A stretch of DNA of 64,000 nucleotides from Viola odorata (GCA_963691705.1 OY829539.1:38201656-38265655), one strand, 5' to 3'. Shown: positions 1 through 11,855, numbered from the stretch's first letter. The notes: generated by a model from the letters alone, not told the origin. Numbers and translations are program-made.

Positions 1-179
1 TAAAGCGAGAAGCTCGCACGGAGATAATGCGCCCTCGTCCCCTCCCAGCGACTGTCTTTGTTTTTCCCCTCTTGGGTGGAACGCCCCAAAGACCGGAATA
101 CGCGGTAGGAGGAGAGGCCGGTATTGTTCTGAGCGGCATCACATTCAAGAGAGCATTAGCTCCTCCTGGTGGCTATCCA

Positions 180-923
180 TCAGTATCTCCTGACAAGGGA
201 AAAGGTGAGAACAACCAAAAAATGGAAAAGGGAAACGCGAAGAAAGACAAACTCACCCATAATGCACTCGTTCAGGAGTTTGTATGAGGCGAATTCCCGA
301 ACGCGATAACGTATACTCTTATCCAGCAAAGCATTAGCTTGATCCATCTCGCTTCTAGTCAACACCACTGGGTTCGCCCAAAGGGGACCTATAAGCTCTT
401 GATTAAAACCGCAGCACCACCAACGGGACGGTAGCTCAAGAACGAAGAAGCTGTTTTTCCAGTCAGCCACAGTCCTCTCAAAGCCATAAAATCACTGCCA
501 GAATGACTGCACAAACGCGTCATCCCACCTTGGAGTAATACTCATTAAACAATCGTGGCAGGTCATGCTAAAGAATTTGCGAAATAAATTGAGAGATGGG
601 GCGAGAATGCCCTCCAACTCGCAGGCGCGGAGAAAGGCATAAACCCCACACCAGGAAGAAGGAGTTATCTAGGCAGGATTAAGTATGTACTCCCGCAGTA
701 GCGCTGCTATTGAAGCATGGACTAGGAGGCGAAAACCATAGAGGAATATTTTAAAATAAACTAATCTATAGTTCCCCCATAGTGGATCGTGAAGACGCAT
801 GTCGCTCTCGGGAACGATAGGGACACACCCAGGAGGGAAAGTGATACCGTTTTCCTCCAATTCAGCATTTAAAACCGCATCGCAGGAGAAAATACTGGGT
901 AATTGTACGATTTCTGGATCCAC
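180..923 (-). pseudogene. Tat antisense ORF, conserved domain (broken)
   Basis: Minus-strand frames at 669-923 and 180-470 read as one decayed protein, with the linker between them (about 470-665) in another frame. The motif WKNSFFVLELPSRW, followed by a segment rich in aromatic and leucine residues, matches my recollection of the 'putative gypsy type transposon' / plant mobile-domain-like proteins encoded antisense in Tat elements. Near 265 the frame runs into GGTGAGTTT, a good splice donor, so the antisense transcript may be spliced. The equivalent region in element C (31.1-31.5 kb) has a related motif, GWKDHFFVIELP. The function of these proteins is unknown. The family assignment rests on motif memory only. 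Confidence 0.5.
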
Positions 924-1449
924 GGGTCTCTAGAGGAATCGTCTGGTTCTAGTCACAACCATAATAAACTAATAAACAGAAAATCTGAAGGGATGAAGTG
1001 ATACCTTGAATGGAAAGATCCGCGGGCAAATCGGCGAAGAGCGAAGGACGGACGAGAACTTTTTCCAGAGAAAGTGCAGAGAAGAGAGAAAATTTGATAT
1101 GAGGGCAAAAAGTATTAGAAAGAGAAGAAAATCCCTTTTAAAGGACCGAATATCACTGCATTAATTGAACTACCAGTCGTGCGAGGACGCGTGTAAAAGA
1201 AGTGGGCCACGTGGAATCGTGCTCAGGAGTTAGAAGCAAGCAGTTATTTGCCACGACTTACCAAGTGGCAGTTAATGACTGATCGAGTCAAAACCATCTC
1301 AGGGCGCTTGACTCAGTAAGGCTAATGCCTTTATATATCAGTCACCCACGCAATAACACGACGGCAAGAGAAAGAAACATTAGTTTATTTATTAAAAGCC
1401 ATACGGCATCTACAACGCACCTAACGCTAGGCCACTAATCCTCATCAGG

Positions 1450-1848
1450 CTAGTACATGTCATAGTAAAAAACGTAGTCATCATCCGAGAGCGGCAGACC
1501 TCCATTGTAAGGAGGAAAAGGTTCGTCAATCCTTTTTTCCTGACCCAGCAGTGCTGAGCTCAGCCCGTCCACAACGGTAGCAATCGTTGCCATAGAATTT
1601 GCGTCACGAAGAGAATCTTTTTCCAAGACAGGAGTGGCAGAAGGAAATTGTCCATTATTCTTTCGCGCAGGAAAAGCGGAAGAAACGTTAACCGCCTCAG
1701 AGGTCTCCTTCCTCGGCCTTTTGCGGCCCTTCCGATGGATTGGCGGCCTCCATGGGGGCGACGGAGGAGGATGATCCGAATCGGGTGAAGTCAGAGGAGT
1801 CGGCGGAGAGTCACGCGCCGCAGTATTAAGGAAATAAGAATCTGCCAT
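1450..1848 (-). pseudogene. Tat antisense ORF, middle segment
   Basis: The minus-strand frame ending at 1450 is open for 196 codons. The more plausible start is the ATG at 1848 (MADSYFLN), because upstream residues look random. The product is low-complexity: a Pro/Ser-rich stretch (PPTPLTSPDSDHPPPSPP), then a basic patch (RKGRKRPRK) that could act as a nuclear localisation signal, then an acidic tyrosine-rich end. It lies between the conserved antisense domain and the LTR, where antisense-ORF linkers are expected. No catalytic motif is visible. It is probably one exon or remnant of the same antisense gene. Confidence 0.4.
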
Positions 1849-2321
1849 TGATTTACAAGCAATCCAGGAAAAGAAATAAAAAGAAGAAGGTGAGCAAGAA
1901 AAACCCCCTTTAAATAGCTGAGGCAAAAGATACCCCGATCTCTTTGCGTGCCCCTTGAAAGCAATAAGTACACCTGGAGAAGAACAATCATGATTGTAGA
2001 ATCTGATGAGACGCACGCGACTGTTTGAGAACTGCGCCAATCAAAAGGCACCAAAAAACCGCCCAATCACAGGGGGTGCGGCGCAAGGAGCGATCGGGCA
2101 AGCATTTATTGCTAATTCAGGCACCAAAGCACTTCATTTCAAAGAAGACTCATTTTTGGTTGGGCTTATAGCAACCTGACTAAAGCAGCAAATAACAAGA
2201 GATCGAAGGAAGAAGACAGAGCAATAATTGAAGTGACATTTTATTTAATTATGGCCTGAACGGCCTAAGCGCTTAAGCGCGTACACAGGAATTATAAAAG
2301 CAAAGGGACAATGGCCAGAGG

Positions 2322-2705
2322 TCAAACATGAGACCCAACATCATCGTCCTCAAGAGCAGTAGGGATCTCCCTGAGAGCATCCGCCACTAAGGACAGTTCG
2401 GCGGAGGAAATCCTCATACCCTTCAAACAGCATACCAGCAGGTATTTCCTATGCTGCAACATAGTAATGGTCACCTTGATGCGGGAGATCGCAACACCCA
2501 GCTTCGACACATTCTGTACAGGACTGAAATCCTCCTTAGAAGCAGCTCCTTGTCTGGACAGCAAAGGGGTCATCATTCCCTGAAGCTCCAGGACATCCTC
2601 GGAGGTTTTAGTCAGCATGGTCTCCATGAAACCAATGTCAGACTCAACAAGGTTCTTCAGACTGTGCGCCTTCGAGATCAGAAAGTTCTTCGTAAGATCA
2701 TCCAT
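2322..2705 (-). pseudogene. Tat antisense ORF, LTR-proximal small ORF
   Basis: A 127-codon minus-strand frame starting at 2705 (MDDLTKNFLISKAHSL), about 210 bp from the 3' LTR. The protein looks alpha-helical, with leucine-spaced segments and an acidic tail (EDDDVG). An overlapping plus-strand frame exists at 2451-2729, but its composition is less protein-like. The position suggests a 5' exon or an accessory ORF of the antisense gene. I do not recognise a domain. Confidence 0.35.
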
Positions 2706-2915
2706 AGTAAAAAACCAGAGGAAGTGTAGAAATGGTCGTGAAAATAGCAGCGCGACAAAGAGGCAATTTATAGGCTAGAGAAGAATGGCGATTGGAAGAA
2801 GCATATTTGTCGATAGACAAATCATCTCTACGTGTGAAAACCAGTTGATTTGACAAGAGCAAGGATGAAGCGGTAGCCCTTGGTAAACACTCGGGCTTAT
2901 TTTCGGTTGGGCTTA

Positions 2916-3461
2916 TGATAACAATACCCCTAACAACAAGGGCATTTTCATCTTATACCCTGCGGTGGGGAAAAAGCTGTCACTACCGCCCCGACAGCTT
3001 CGGGGCTATCGCCTCTGGGATGGTCGACATCAGCGAGGGGGTCCCACACATCACACTGTCGCGATACAGGGCGTTATCCCATCCCAGGCCAAGCTAGGCA
3101 TCTCGAGAGGAGCGTGGGCGTTGCCTTGCCTAGGTAATGCCCACCCCCCATATGTATACCTGACACAGCGATAGTGTATTCCATCAGCGAGGCACTCTAA
3201 CCCCCCCCCCCCCCCTGACGGGAGCGTTAGCACCTTGTGACCGAGATCACTCAGAAATGCTCCATTTTTGCCTATAAATACCTCCGCCACAAGAGAGGAA
3301 GGTAAGCCTAAGATTGCTAGCCAAAGCTCTACTATTTTACACAATCACTACTGACTTAGGCATCGGAGTATTTACGCCGGAGACCCCCTCCGGCGCTGTG
3401 CAGGTACATCGGACGCCGTGGACAGTCGACCTTAAGACTCATAATCCTCTGCTAGCCTTCA
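2916..3461 (+). repeat. 3' LTR of Tat element A
   Basis: The LTR starts TGATAACAAT at 2916 and ends GCCTTCA at 3461. A TATA box (CTATAAATA) lies at about 3272-3280. The sequence between about 3350 and 3410 matches the corresponding block of LTRs B and C. It includes a 15-base C run at 3201-3215. The right edge abuts the CACTA terminal region, so the TSD cannot be tested. Confidence 0.7.
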
Positions 3462-3479
3462 GTGAATAGTCTGAACCTT

Positions 3480-3660
3480 ATCAGTGTGTTTCACTTGTTC
3501 CGTGGGAAACTCCGTTGGAATTCGACGGAATCTCCGTCGGAAATTTATGAAGTGAAACGGTGTGTTTCACTTGTTCCGTGGGAAACTCCATCGAAATTCA
3601 ACAAATTTTCTGATGGAATCTTTATCAAAAATTCATCAAGTGAAATGACATCGTTTTGAT
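3480..3660. repeat. CACTA subterminal direct repeats
   Basis: Two copies, about 71 bp apart (from about 3488 and 3559), of a block containing GTGTTTCACTTGTTCCGTGG, each followed by a degenerate GGAATTCGACGGAA-like motif. A related block occurs near the opposite end (8967-9030). CACTA ends normally carry such reiterated motifs as transposase-binding sites; that role is inferred here. Confidence 0.55.
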
Positions 3661-3998
3661 ATTACTTATTGTTTTTTTCCCTTCCATAAAATCACATCGT
3701 TTTGATCGAATGTCTTCAACCAATCGGTCCAGTTTTTAAAACACTCTTGTTAATTGTTTATTTATTTAAAACACTGATATCAACATAGCTCCACACGAAG
3801 TACAATTCAGATTACAGCGGCTAATGAATCTGATTTATTTATTTATGGTAAATAAGACGTTTACATATACACACTTTAGTTAATTATAATGTGTTCAGCA
3901 ATAAAGTCATCCAACATAATCTTCATCATCGTCGTCGTCATCTGTACTACTATAATCTAATTTGTCGCCATAAGATCATTAGGTTGAACTTCTTCATA

Positions 3999-4520
3999 TT
4001 AGCTAGAGTCTACGAGGACAAATTGAATGTCATTCCTAATAATAGGCACCGGAGTAGGGAGATTGACTGATTCGGATTTAAAAACCTCATCAACATTATC
4101 AGATTCATTAGCCTCTCTAATCTGAATTGTATTTCGTGAAGCTATGTTGTATACTACTAGCCATCCTTGTGTCTCCCTTGACTTTGATGGGTATGTAACA
4201 TACCAAATTTGCTGACACTGCCAAGCATATACGAATGGATTTGTACCCATCCACTTGTCCTTACGAACCTCATTGATGTTATGGGTTGGGTCTACCATAA
4301 TAGTGTCAAACCAATCACATTTGAATAAAACAACTTTGTTGGCCATGTCGACATAGGGAACTTCAAGGATCTCTCTTATGATGCCAAAGTAGTCTCTGTC
4401 AAACTCATTGTAACATCCACCTTTCACACAAACACCACTGTTTTGAGATTTTCTCCCACCTCCATAACTCGATGTGTGAAACTTGTACCCATTAACTAGA
4501 TACCCGTTGTGCGATGTTAC
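3999..4520 (-). pseudogene. CACTA DUF4216-type domain
   Basis: Minus-strand frame at 3999-4427 with its upstream extension to about 4520. It reads NGYKFHTSSYGGGRKSQNSG, then GGCYNEFDRDYFGIIREI, KVVLFKCDWFD and a tract around PFVYAWQCQQIWYV. This matches the DUF4216 domain that follows the transposase in CACTA polyproteins. The first part lies upstream of the ATG at 4427, so that ATG is internal rather than a start. The domain is the C-terminal part of the element's main product; its biochemical role is unknown. The upstream frame is disrupted. Confidence 0.7.
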
Positions 4521-4794
4521 TTCTAACGAAAGGTCGAGACTTAAATCATGTATATTCTGTCTTGCATATTGAACCTTAAAGGAATTGGAAGAAGATATTA
4601 AAGGAAGTCTTATATGCTTGCGATAAACTTAATTTGTGTATAATACTAACATGATTTGGGAGCCATCTTACTAGTTCGGCATCGCAGGCACGCTCGAGAT
4701 CGAGATCATTGATCCAGGGGTTTTCTCGTCGTTTCTCTTAGTAGTATTGCCTGAGAGAAGAGAGAATTATCTTAAATCACCCTTGTACAAACTT

Positions 4795-5607
4795 GTAATC
4801 AGATAGAGATTGCTCATGTACGTACTCAATGAATGGTTCGACCGCATCATAATTAATCAAAACGTAGAGAGCAACTTGGTTTCGTTCCTCATCTATCAAC
4901 CACCTCCTCCACCCGGATCCACATAATAGTTCACCGGGTTTTTGAAATATTCTCAAACTCGTGGTCCTTTGGACTTGTCCACCATCATCATTTCTAGGCC
5001 TACGATTGAGGTTGGTGGGGACATCAAATCTAAAATAGATGGAACAAAAGGTTGTAATTTCTTGAGTAGTATACGCCTCCGCAATTGATCCCTCGACTGC
5101 AGCCCTATTCTTAACTTTTTTTCTTCAGATCGTGTAATAGCCTAAGAAGTGAAGACATAATAAGCTTCTATAACATGATAAAAATTTTAAATGCAATGAT
5201 GTCATGTACATATTAATTACTTCTCGTAGAGTTACATCCAATGAAATTGTACGGGCCCATCGATCTTTGCCTTGTAAGGTAAGTGGATCGGCAAGTGCTT
5301 CATGGAGTCAAAGAATTCCGGGGGGGGGGGGGGGAATTTTTTCAAGCTTACAAATGGTCTAAACTATGTTCTTCTCCCACACCTCCATGTCCTCAACCCT
5401 TAGAGTCTTGAAGCATAAATCCTGAAACATGTGAGATAACTCAGTTATTGCTTCCCACATAGGTGTCGGGACCATACCACGAAGTGCGATTGGTAACACT
5501 CGTTGCATGAAAACAAGACAGTCATGACTCTTCATGGAGTAGAATTGGCCCGTTTGAAGGTTCACAAGCCCCCCAAGATTTGATGCATACTCATTAGGGA
5601 ACTTCAA
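4795..5607 (-). pseudogene. CACTA DUF4218-type domain
   Basis: The frame at 5359-5607 contains NLQTGQFYSMKSHDCLVFMQ, VLPIALRG and a helical C-terminal part, recognisable as the DUF4218 segment downstream of TNP2 transposases. Continuation is visible near 4800-4900 (ALYVLINYDAVEPFI). The frame is separated from the transposase by a single in-frame TAG at about 5608-5610. A 15-base G run at 5320-5334 shifts the frame after the first part, so the C-terminal half cannot be read continuously. The domain is of unknown function and belongs to the same transposon gene. Confidence 0.65.
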
Positions 5608-5610
5608 TGT

Positions 5611-6989
5611 CTACAGCCACTCACAAAATTGTTGTCTTTCTTGGCTTGATAAAGCGTACGTCGCCATAGGCTTTACCACCTTATTACCATAACGACAAGT
5701 TTTTAAGTGCAGGTTTGGTCGGCTACAGATTTCACGCAAGTCCAATCGAGCCTGTGTATTATCTTTTGTCTTCCCTGGAACATCCATCATTGTGTAGAAG
5801 ATGTTATCAAACACATTCTTCTCAATATGCATCACATCCAAACTATGATGAATTACATTGGTCTTCCAATAAGGCAATTCCTAAAATATACTTCGTTTGA
5901 ACCAATGATGTGTTTCGCCATAATCGGGCATTACATTAGGTGAATATTTTCCATACATATATTCCGATAGCGCGGCCACCTCTTCCCACACTTCCTCACC
6001 ACTTCGAAAATAAGCCGGGGGGGGGGGTCTCATCGATTGAATTCCTCCTAAAAATGTTCGCTCTATGACGATACTCATTGTCAAGAGGGAGAAATCATCG
6101 ATCGCAATCAAACCAGCTAGCCTTTTTATATGTTGAAATACAAATCCTTTTATTTGTTGGCCGCAATATGGACATGTCAAATACCCTTTTGTGTTGCTCC
6201 CTGACAGCGTCGAGTATGCTGGAAAGTCGGAGACAGTCCACATAAGTGCAACTCGTAGCTGGAAGTTTTGTTTCCTTGCAACATCATACTTGCAAACACC
6301 ATTCTCCCACAACAGTTTCATCTTATCGATTAGTGGTCATAGAAACAGATTGAGATTTTTAGAAGGACTGTTAGGACCGGGAATAATCATTGATAACATG
6401 GTGTAAGGTTGCTTCATTACCATCCATGGTGGAAGATTTAAAACGGATATCATTATTGGCCAATATGAGTGTGCTTTTGCTCCTGGACATAATGGATTAA
6501 ACCCGTCCGTGCATAATGATAGCCTCACATTTCTAAAATCACTTGCGAAATCTAGATGGATGTGATCAAAATGTTTCCACGCCTCATCATGTGATGGGTG
6601 AGACATAGTCCCGGGTTCAGGATTGGAGTTGGCATGCCACACCATATCTTGCGCGGTTTTGGGGGACATGAAAAGCCTCTTAAGAACCTTTAATGGCTTT
6701 GGTTTCTCCCTTAGAACGCTTGGATTTCCTGGCTTGAACAGTGCTTCCCCACAAATACGACACTGGTCCATATGTTTGTATTCACCGTATAGTCATTCTT
6801 GCAAACATGAATGTGTTCATGGCCAAGGCCCAAGGCTCGCATCACCTTCTTGGCGCCTGTAAAGTTCATTGGCCAAATATACCTAACTAACTTATTGTAT
6901 TGACCTTCACTCATGTTTGTGCCGGACTTACCAGCCAACAATTTTGCCACAACTGACAAAATGGAGTGATTCTTGCAGCCATCCCACAA
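5611..6989 (-). pseudogene. TNP2-type CACTA transposase (Transposase_21), broken
   Basis: The core transposase would cut and paste the element by binding its ends in the nucleus. Frames at 6711-6989, 6337-6771, 5881-6321 and 5611-5877 form one protein. Diagnostic blocks in order are KVMRALGLGHEHIHVCKND, RLFMSPKTAQDMVWH, NVRLSLCTDGFNP, LPPWMVMKQPYTMLSMIIPG, FQLRVALMWTVSDFPAYSTL, LTCPYCGQ and HHSLDVMHIEKNVFDN. The first join is a frameshift near 6771. The next is an in-frame TGA between 6337 and 6321. After that comes a TAG at 5878-5880, where the family has Trp in IFWELPYW. An 11-base G run lies at 6017-6027. It is inactive but confidently identified. Confidence 0.85.
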
Positions 6990-7243
6990 GGGTTGGTTTG
7001 TAGCATCTAGTAGTTTGTAGAATCTAGCCGCTTCAGGATTAAGAGGTTCCTCATGAGGTTCATCATGATCCTCAAGTGCTTCTTCGGACTAGTTCAAGAA
7101 GTTACCGTGCATTACATCTTTCACCATGTTCATCATTGGACTATATTTTCATAGTTTGAAGGGCCGCCAACGTAGAACTCACTAATACTTGGGCTTTCGT
7201 CCCCACTTCTGGTATGAAATATGGGAGATTCACCATGAAAGTG

Positions 7244-7483
7244 TCATGTTGTGTACTGAGGCACAAAGCCCTTGCGAAATAGATGCGTATGTACGTCTTC
7301 CATGGATTGGTATTTTACATTCTGGCACTTGTTGCATACGCATCTAGTTCTCCCTTCGTCAACACATTCAGGATGTAAATAGGCATAGTTAAGAAAGAAG
7401 TTCACTCCTTCTATAAACTCTTCTCGAATAGCACCGATTCTTTGCTTATGATTGTACATCCATGTCCGATCAGGCAAAGACAT
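7244..7483 (-). pseudogene. CACTA transposase-associated domain (N-terminal)
   Basis: The frame at 7244-7534 has a likely start at the Met at 7483 (MSLPDRTWMYN). The motif DRTWMYNHK, an F-rich middle and a metal-binding-like cluster (CVDEGRTRCVCNKCQN), followed by HTHLFRKGFVPQY, are typical of the transposase-associated domain at the start of plant TNP2 proteins. The domain probably helps DNA binding. Sequence between 7244 and 6989 is disrupted, so it is no longer joined to the transposase core. Confidence 0.75.
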
Positions 7484-7660
7484 TTTGTTCTGTGTTAAGA
7501 AGAAACATTGTCGTATATTCAAAACTGTAAACATTTATGACCTATATTAGGACTCCTTCATAGAGTTATTTTTTTCACAAACAAGTTCTGCATCGCTTCC
7601 TCTAACAAGTTTGTGAGATACTCCCTACCTTCGGATGCCAAAGGTTCTCTGAGGCTCACC

Positions 7661-7927
7661 TGAAGGAGTCCTAGTAATTGTTGTATCCTTCACTGAGGTC
7701 ATGCCTGATCCATCAGCTCCCTGACTTCTCCTACCACTAATGTCATTTTGGCTTTTATACGGTTCTTTTGACTCTCCTCTTCAAATTTTTAGTGTCTAAA
7801 ATTCACTTCAAACCTTTTGCATCGATCGTATAAAAGTCCATAATGACATGGGCGGTAGCAATATCAGGGAGCCAATAGATCTAGCATAACCTCAGTGAAG
7901 GATGCAACGAGTATTAGGACTCCTTCA
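7661..7927. repeat. Long foldback (hairpin) 1 in the CACTA 5' region
   Basis: A 267-bp inverted repeat. The left arm starts TGAAGGAGTCC at 7661 and the right arm ends GGACTCCTTCA at 7927. By eye the arms pair almost continuously for about 105-110 nt. Paired blocks include ATCCTTCACTGAGGT with ACCTCAGTGAAGGAT, and GCTCCCTGA with its complement. A loop of about 50-60 nt separates them. It lies just upstream of the minus-strand transposase gene, so it could be transcribed with it. Confidence 0.85.
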
Positions 7928-8070
7928 TAAAGTTAATTTGCGATTGGTAATTGTCTTAAATTGCATTTGCGATTAGTAATTGTCTTAAATATAATTTTTT
8001 TCATACAAATTTTCGTCGAAAATATCTTGGTACATAAAATATAAATTTTGAAAAATATTAACTGTGTGGA

Positions 8071-8331
8071 GGAGTCCTATGTACTCATTACATCTGTCAC
8101 TGAGGTCATGCGCCAGATACATCAGCTACCTGACTTCTCCTACCCCTATGTCATTATGGCTTATATACGATTCGTCTGACTCTCCTCTTCACATTTTTAG
8201 TGTCTTAAATTGACTTAAAATCTTTTGAATTGATCGTATAAAAGTCCATAATGACATAAGTGGTAGCAATATCAGGGAGCCGATGGATCTGGCATAACCT
8301 CAGTGAAGGATGCAACAAGTACTAGGACTCC
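8071..8331. repeat. Long foldback (hairpin) 2, tandem relative of hairpin 1
   Basis: A second 261-bp inverted repeat with the same architecture and near-identical right-arm sequence (TATCAGGGAGCC, CATAACCTCAGTGAAGGATG). The left arm is more diverged than in hairpin 1. Both hairpins end in the same direct repeat (AGGACTCCTTCATAAAG), which also occurs in part at 7549-7560. This points to a tandem duplication of one foldback unit. Confidence 0.8.
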
Positions 8332-8719
8332 TTCATAAAGTTAATCTGTTTCAACAACTATAATATATACATTCAACGCAATCAACTCATGACAATCAAA
8401 ATAATAATAATTTTTAATTATATATTAAAAGCAGTGTTATTAATAAAAATTAATACTAACCTTTTCAAGTTTAAATATGAGGATTAATGCACTGAATTAT
8501 CTCGAACATACAAATTTATTTTAATTAATATAATTATAAGCAATTATTTTTAATAAATAACAAAAAAATCAGAAATATATATACCTCATCGAGGTTGCTG
8601 TCGTCGCCGGATTAATGCAGTGAATTATGAATCACTACTCTAACAAAAAAAATTAATTAATATAATTATAAGCAATTATTTTTTTTAAAATCCAAAATAT
8701 ATATATATCTACCTCGCCG

Positions 8720-8925
8720 CTGTTGTCGTCGTCGGAGATGAAGGAGACGTCGTCTACCGGAAGCTGAGAAAGAGAGGAGAGAGCTACTGTTGCCGCCGGT
8801 GGTGTGCGTCGTTCGTTGAAAGATGAAAGAGAGAGAGGAGGGAGCTACAGCTGTCGCAGGTGGTGTGCATCGTTCGTCAAAAGATGAGAGAGAGAGAGGA
8901 TAGAGAGAGAGGATAAGAAATGGGA
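8720..8925. repeat. GA-rich imperfect tandem repeat
   Basis: Purine-rich units of about 60-65 bp (AGAGAGAGGA, then a GGTGGTGTGC(G/A)TCGTTCGT block) occur twice at about 8766-8890, with GA dinucleotide runs. The minus-strand ORF across it (8666-8974) is a Ser/Leu/Arg-rich by-product. It could be part of the CACTA promoter or subterminal region. Confidence 0.5.
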
Positions 8926-9050
8926 GGAGATGACCTGCTGTGTGATCCGCAGGTAGATAAGGACCTTTTTCCAAATTTCCGACGGAATTCTGTCAGAAAT
9001 TCGTTTCGTAAAATGGTGTGCTTCACGCTTTTGATTATTTTCGCTGAGTG

Positions 9051-11855
9051 GCGGGGCGGCTACTGGCCAGCGTGACTACATGTCCTCGGACTTGGAATAA
9101 CACCGTGTCTGATTTAATAATATTTTATTTTCTCGCTATACTGTTTTGTTCACATAAGTGAAAATAATAGGGAATGATGAAAAATGCCCCGTTTTAGAAA
9201 GTAAAGGGACGTATGCAGTAAAAGGATTAGATTAAACAATTTTTGTAAATAGATGGAGAAAAATATCATTAATTCAAAAAAAAATTGTTTTCTTTATTTT
9301 CCCTTTGAAAATATATAGCCAGACATGGCAAATGCTGTTCTGAATCTTCTGATTATTATTTTTGGATCGTCTCGTTTCTTTTATTTGGATAGAAACTGTT
9401 TATGTTCCAACCAATTTAAATTACTACTATTATTAATAATTAATTCTCCGTTATTTTCTACTTTGTGAATTTATGTCCTTTTATATTTAGCGGAAAATGT
9501 CACTCACCTCGTTTGGAACTCAACTTTATTAAACAATGGATAATTTCATTTCAAATCTATTATTCAGTGGATCAATTATTAAAATTAATCTTTATTTAAA
9601 TTCCAGTCAAATAATTTTTTTTTTGATTTTTCACATATATTAAAAAAGTGTGATAATTGTGTATTTTTTATTGGTACTTTATAAATTTATCCTTTGAGTT
9701 TTTTTAATAAAAGTGAACGGACGGTAATGTTGGAAAATGATATACCAAAAAGAAAGTGGTCAATCATTTGGGACAAACAAAAAGGAAAGGTCAACGATTT
9801 CTCTTGTACAAACTAAATTTCGATTACGAATGCACTTCACTAATTATCTCTGTCCACTATATTAATTATTTTATTTTAAATTGAATAATTTAAAATTAAC
9901 GTGGTTTAAATTAATTTGGTTAAACTTTATAATTTATGAAAAATAAAAATTATAATTAAAAAACACCGACTAACCTCATAGAAAATATAAATAAAATAAC
10001 TAATTAATTACAAACAATTTTTTTAATAAAAAATGTACAATTATAAAAATTGTGTAGGGAGTCGATAGTTTACCCTTTTTTTTCCTTCAATTTTTATTAT
10101 ATTTCTAAAAAAGATTCATGGCATACTACATTGATAGCTCCGAAAAATAAAACCCTTAGAAGTTAGAGCTTACTAAACTAGACTGTTGAGATGCACCATT
10201 TAGATTTTAGAACTCATACCATGGAAAAATCTATAAAACAATTGTATTTCACAAATATATAGAAGCACTTTTATCATGCATCCTCAAGGCCTCCATCACA
10301 ATTTTGGCATTAGTTTCTTGTCAATGCTTGTTTCTTTAATTATAAGGTTGGACTCTTTTCATTTTCTTTGTCATTGAAATCCACCTTTTGTTCTCCTCTT
10401 TTATCTCCTAGCCTGCTGAAAAATAAATATTGATTAGAATAACAATAGCCATAATGGCCGCGCATTGCTGCGGGCTGGGTTATTTAGTTATGTGTGATGG
10501 ACTATATGGTTAAGAAGTTTGTAGTTACTGGGAGCTCTGATAATCAGTCCATCAACAAAAGTATCAGCTAGTCTGATTCATGATCTTTCTCTGTATCTTC
10601 GCTTGAAGAAACTCAAACTACAGTTGACAAAATTTCAACCTATCATTTAACTTGAAACAGAAACTATGTAGAAAGACATGTTCATAGTAACTATTACAGA
10701 ACAGACAAAAGGGTAACACATTAAGCGCATTACAAAGCATAGCATTTTACATCTCTTCATAGTTGTTGCGCCTGACTTGTCTGCATTGCCTCAGCTTTTG
10801 GGACTATCATTTGCTAACTTTTGATTGCTGTCACGAAGCATTTAAACGTATATGGAACTAAGCAGTACAAAAGAAATAAGGCAAAGTAGGACACAAGTTC
10901 AAATAGGCTTAAGGTCAAAGCTGATAACAGTGTTTTGCATAATCTCCATGAGAAGCAATGGAAATGAAACGAAGAATTAAACAAAAGCAATGCAGCAAAG
11001 TAGGACCATAGTTGAATTGACTTAAAAAGTAACCATCAAGATCATGTTTTTGCCTTTCCCATTAGATGCACAGAAAATGAAAGAAAGAAGTAATTGTAAC
11101 AAAAGAAACACAGGCAAACCAGGACAGCAGCAAAACTACGCGGTATGACACATCCTTTTCAACCCCTTTCTCATGAGATCACGAGTTTATTGTGGATGAA
11201 AAATAAAAAGACCGACTTTTGGTGATCGGCCGTGTAAAAACTAAATGAGTACAATTCAACATTACTTACGAAATAGGTTTATAGATAATGGATAAAGGAT
11301 CGTTCTACTTGGAATAAAAGTAAATCTAAGCTTGATGAATCAATCATGTGCAAAGCAATAAAAACAAAAAAAATGGTTTTTTAATGTAGAATTTATAAAA
11401 TAAAGTAGAATAGAAATTCAATTCAAAACCGAGAAGTAAATAATCAGCAAAGCAATTAAAAGTGTCTTAAATAGAGATAGGAGAAACTCCCACTGAAGAC
11501 ATAAATAAAGTTTCGATATTATTCAATTGATCATTGATACAAAGATGGTCATTTTTAGAATCGTAGAACAACTATAGGATTCAGGTCCGTGTCCGTTTAG
11601 GATTCAAGTACCAAATTACCTGAAGAGAATGCTCTATCACGAATCCTAACCCTTCTACCAACCCTAAAGTTCGCTTATAGAATTTAACTAGAATGATTAA
11701 TAATGCTTAGGGAAAGACTGTTCTTGAGAAAGATCTAAGAAGCTTAAACCTTTAACCTAATTCCTCGATTTTTAAACTCAGACAAACCTAAGTTCTTTGT
11801 CTACTTACTCAATTCACCTGTAATTATAGACGCACTACTCAAGTTGACTATAATT
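9051..11855. other. AT-rich DNA, nothing recognised
   Basis: About 2.8 kb with many short A/T runs. I see no coding frame, LTR pair, tRNA or clear inverted repeat here. It is presumably old intergenic or transposon-derived sequence flanking the hAT insertion. Confidence 0.6.

Larger units (their letters stand above)
1..3461 (+). mobile_element. Ty3/gypsy Tat-type element A, 3' part
   Basis: The 3' end of a plus-strand LTR retrotransposon. A 546-bp LTR closes it on the right, and minus-strand reading frames fill the space to its left. Antisense ORFs between pol and the 3' LTR are a known trait of the Tat lineage of plant Ty3/gypsy elements. The LTR shares its start (TGATAACAAT) and a distal block ending in the GCATCGGAGT and CTCCGGCGCT motifs with the LTR of the Tat element at 27.6-28.2 kb. 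The gag-pol half would lie left of base 1. The sequence before the LTR is not a clean polypurine tract. Confidence 0.75.
3462..9050 (-). mobile_element. CACTA (En/Spm) transposon, decayed
   Basis: The region holds, in order on the minus strand, a transposase-associated domain, a TNP2-type transposase, a DUF4218-type segment and a DUF4216-type segment. This is the usual gene order of plant CACTA elements. Both flanks carry repeated motifs around GACGGAAT and TCCGTCGGAAATT (3520-3550; 8970-9010) and GGTGTG(T/C)TTCAC (3560-3575; 9013-9026), as expected of subterminal repeats. I could not find clear CACTA termini or a 3-bp TSD, so both boundaries are approximate. No intact frame survives and the element is non-functional. 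Confidence 0.8.

Noticed and set aside
7661..7927. Hairpin as a known miRNA such as miR160 or miR164
   Set aside because: Short similarities (CTCCCTG, GGAGAAG) do not extend to a full mature sequence that I recognise.
8666..8974. 102-codon minus-strand ORF rich in Ser, Leu and Arg
   Set aside because: It spans GA-rich tandem repeats; composition follows the repeat and no domain is visible.
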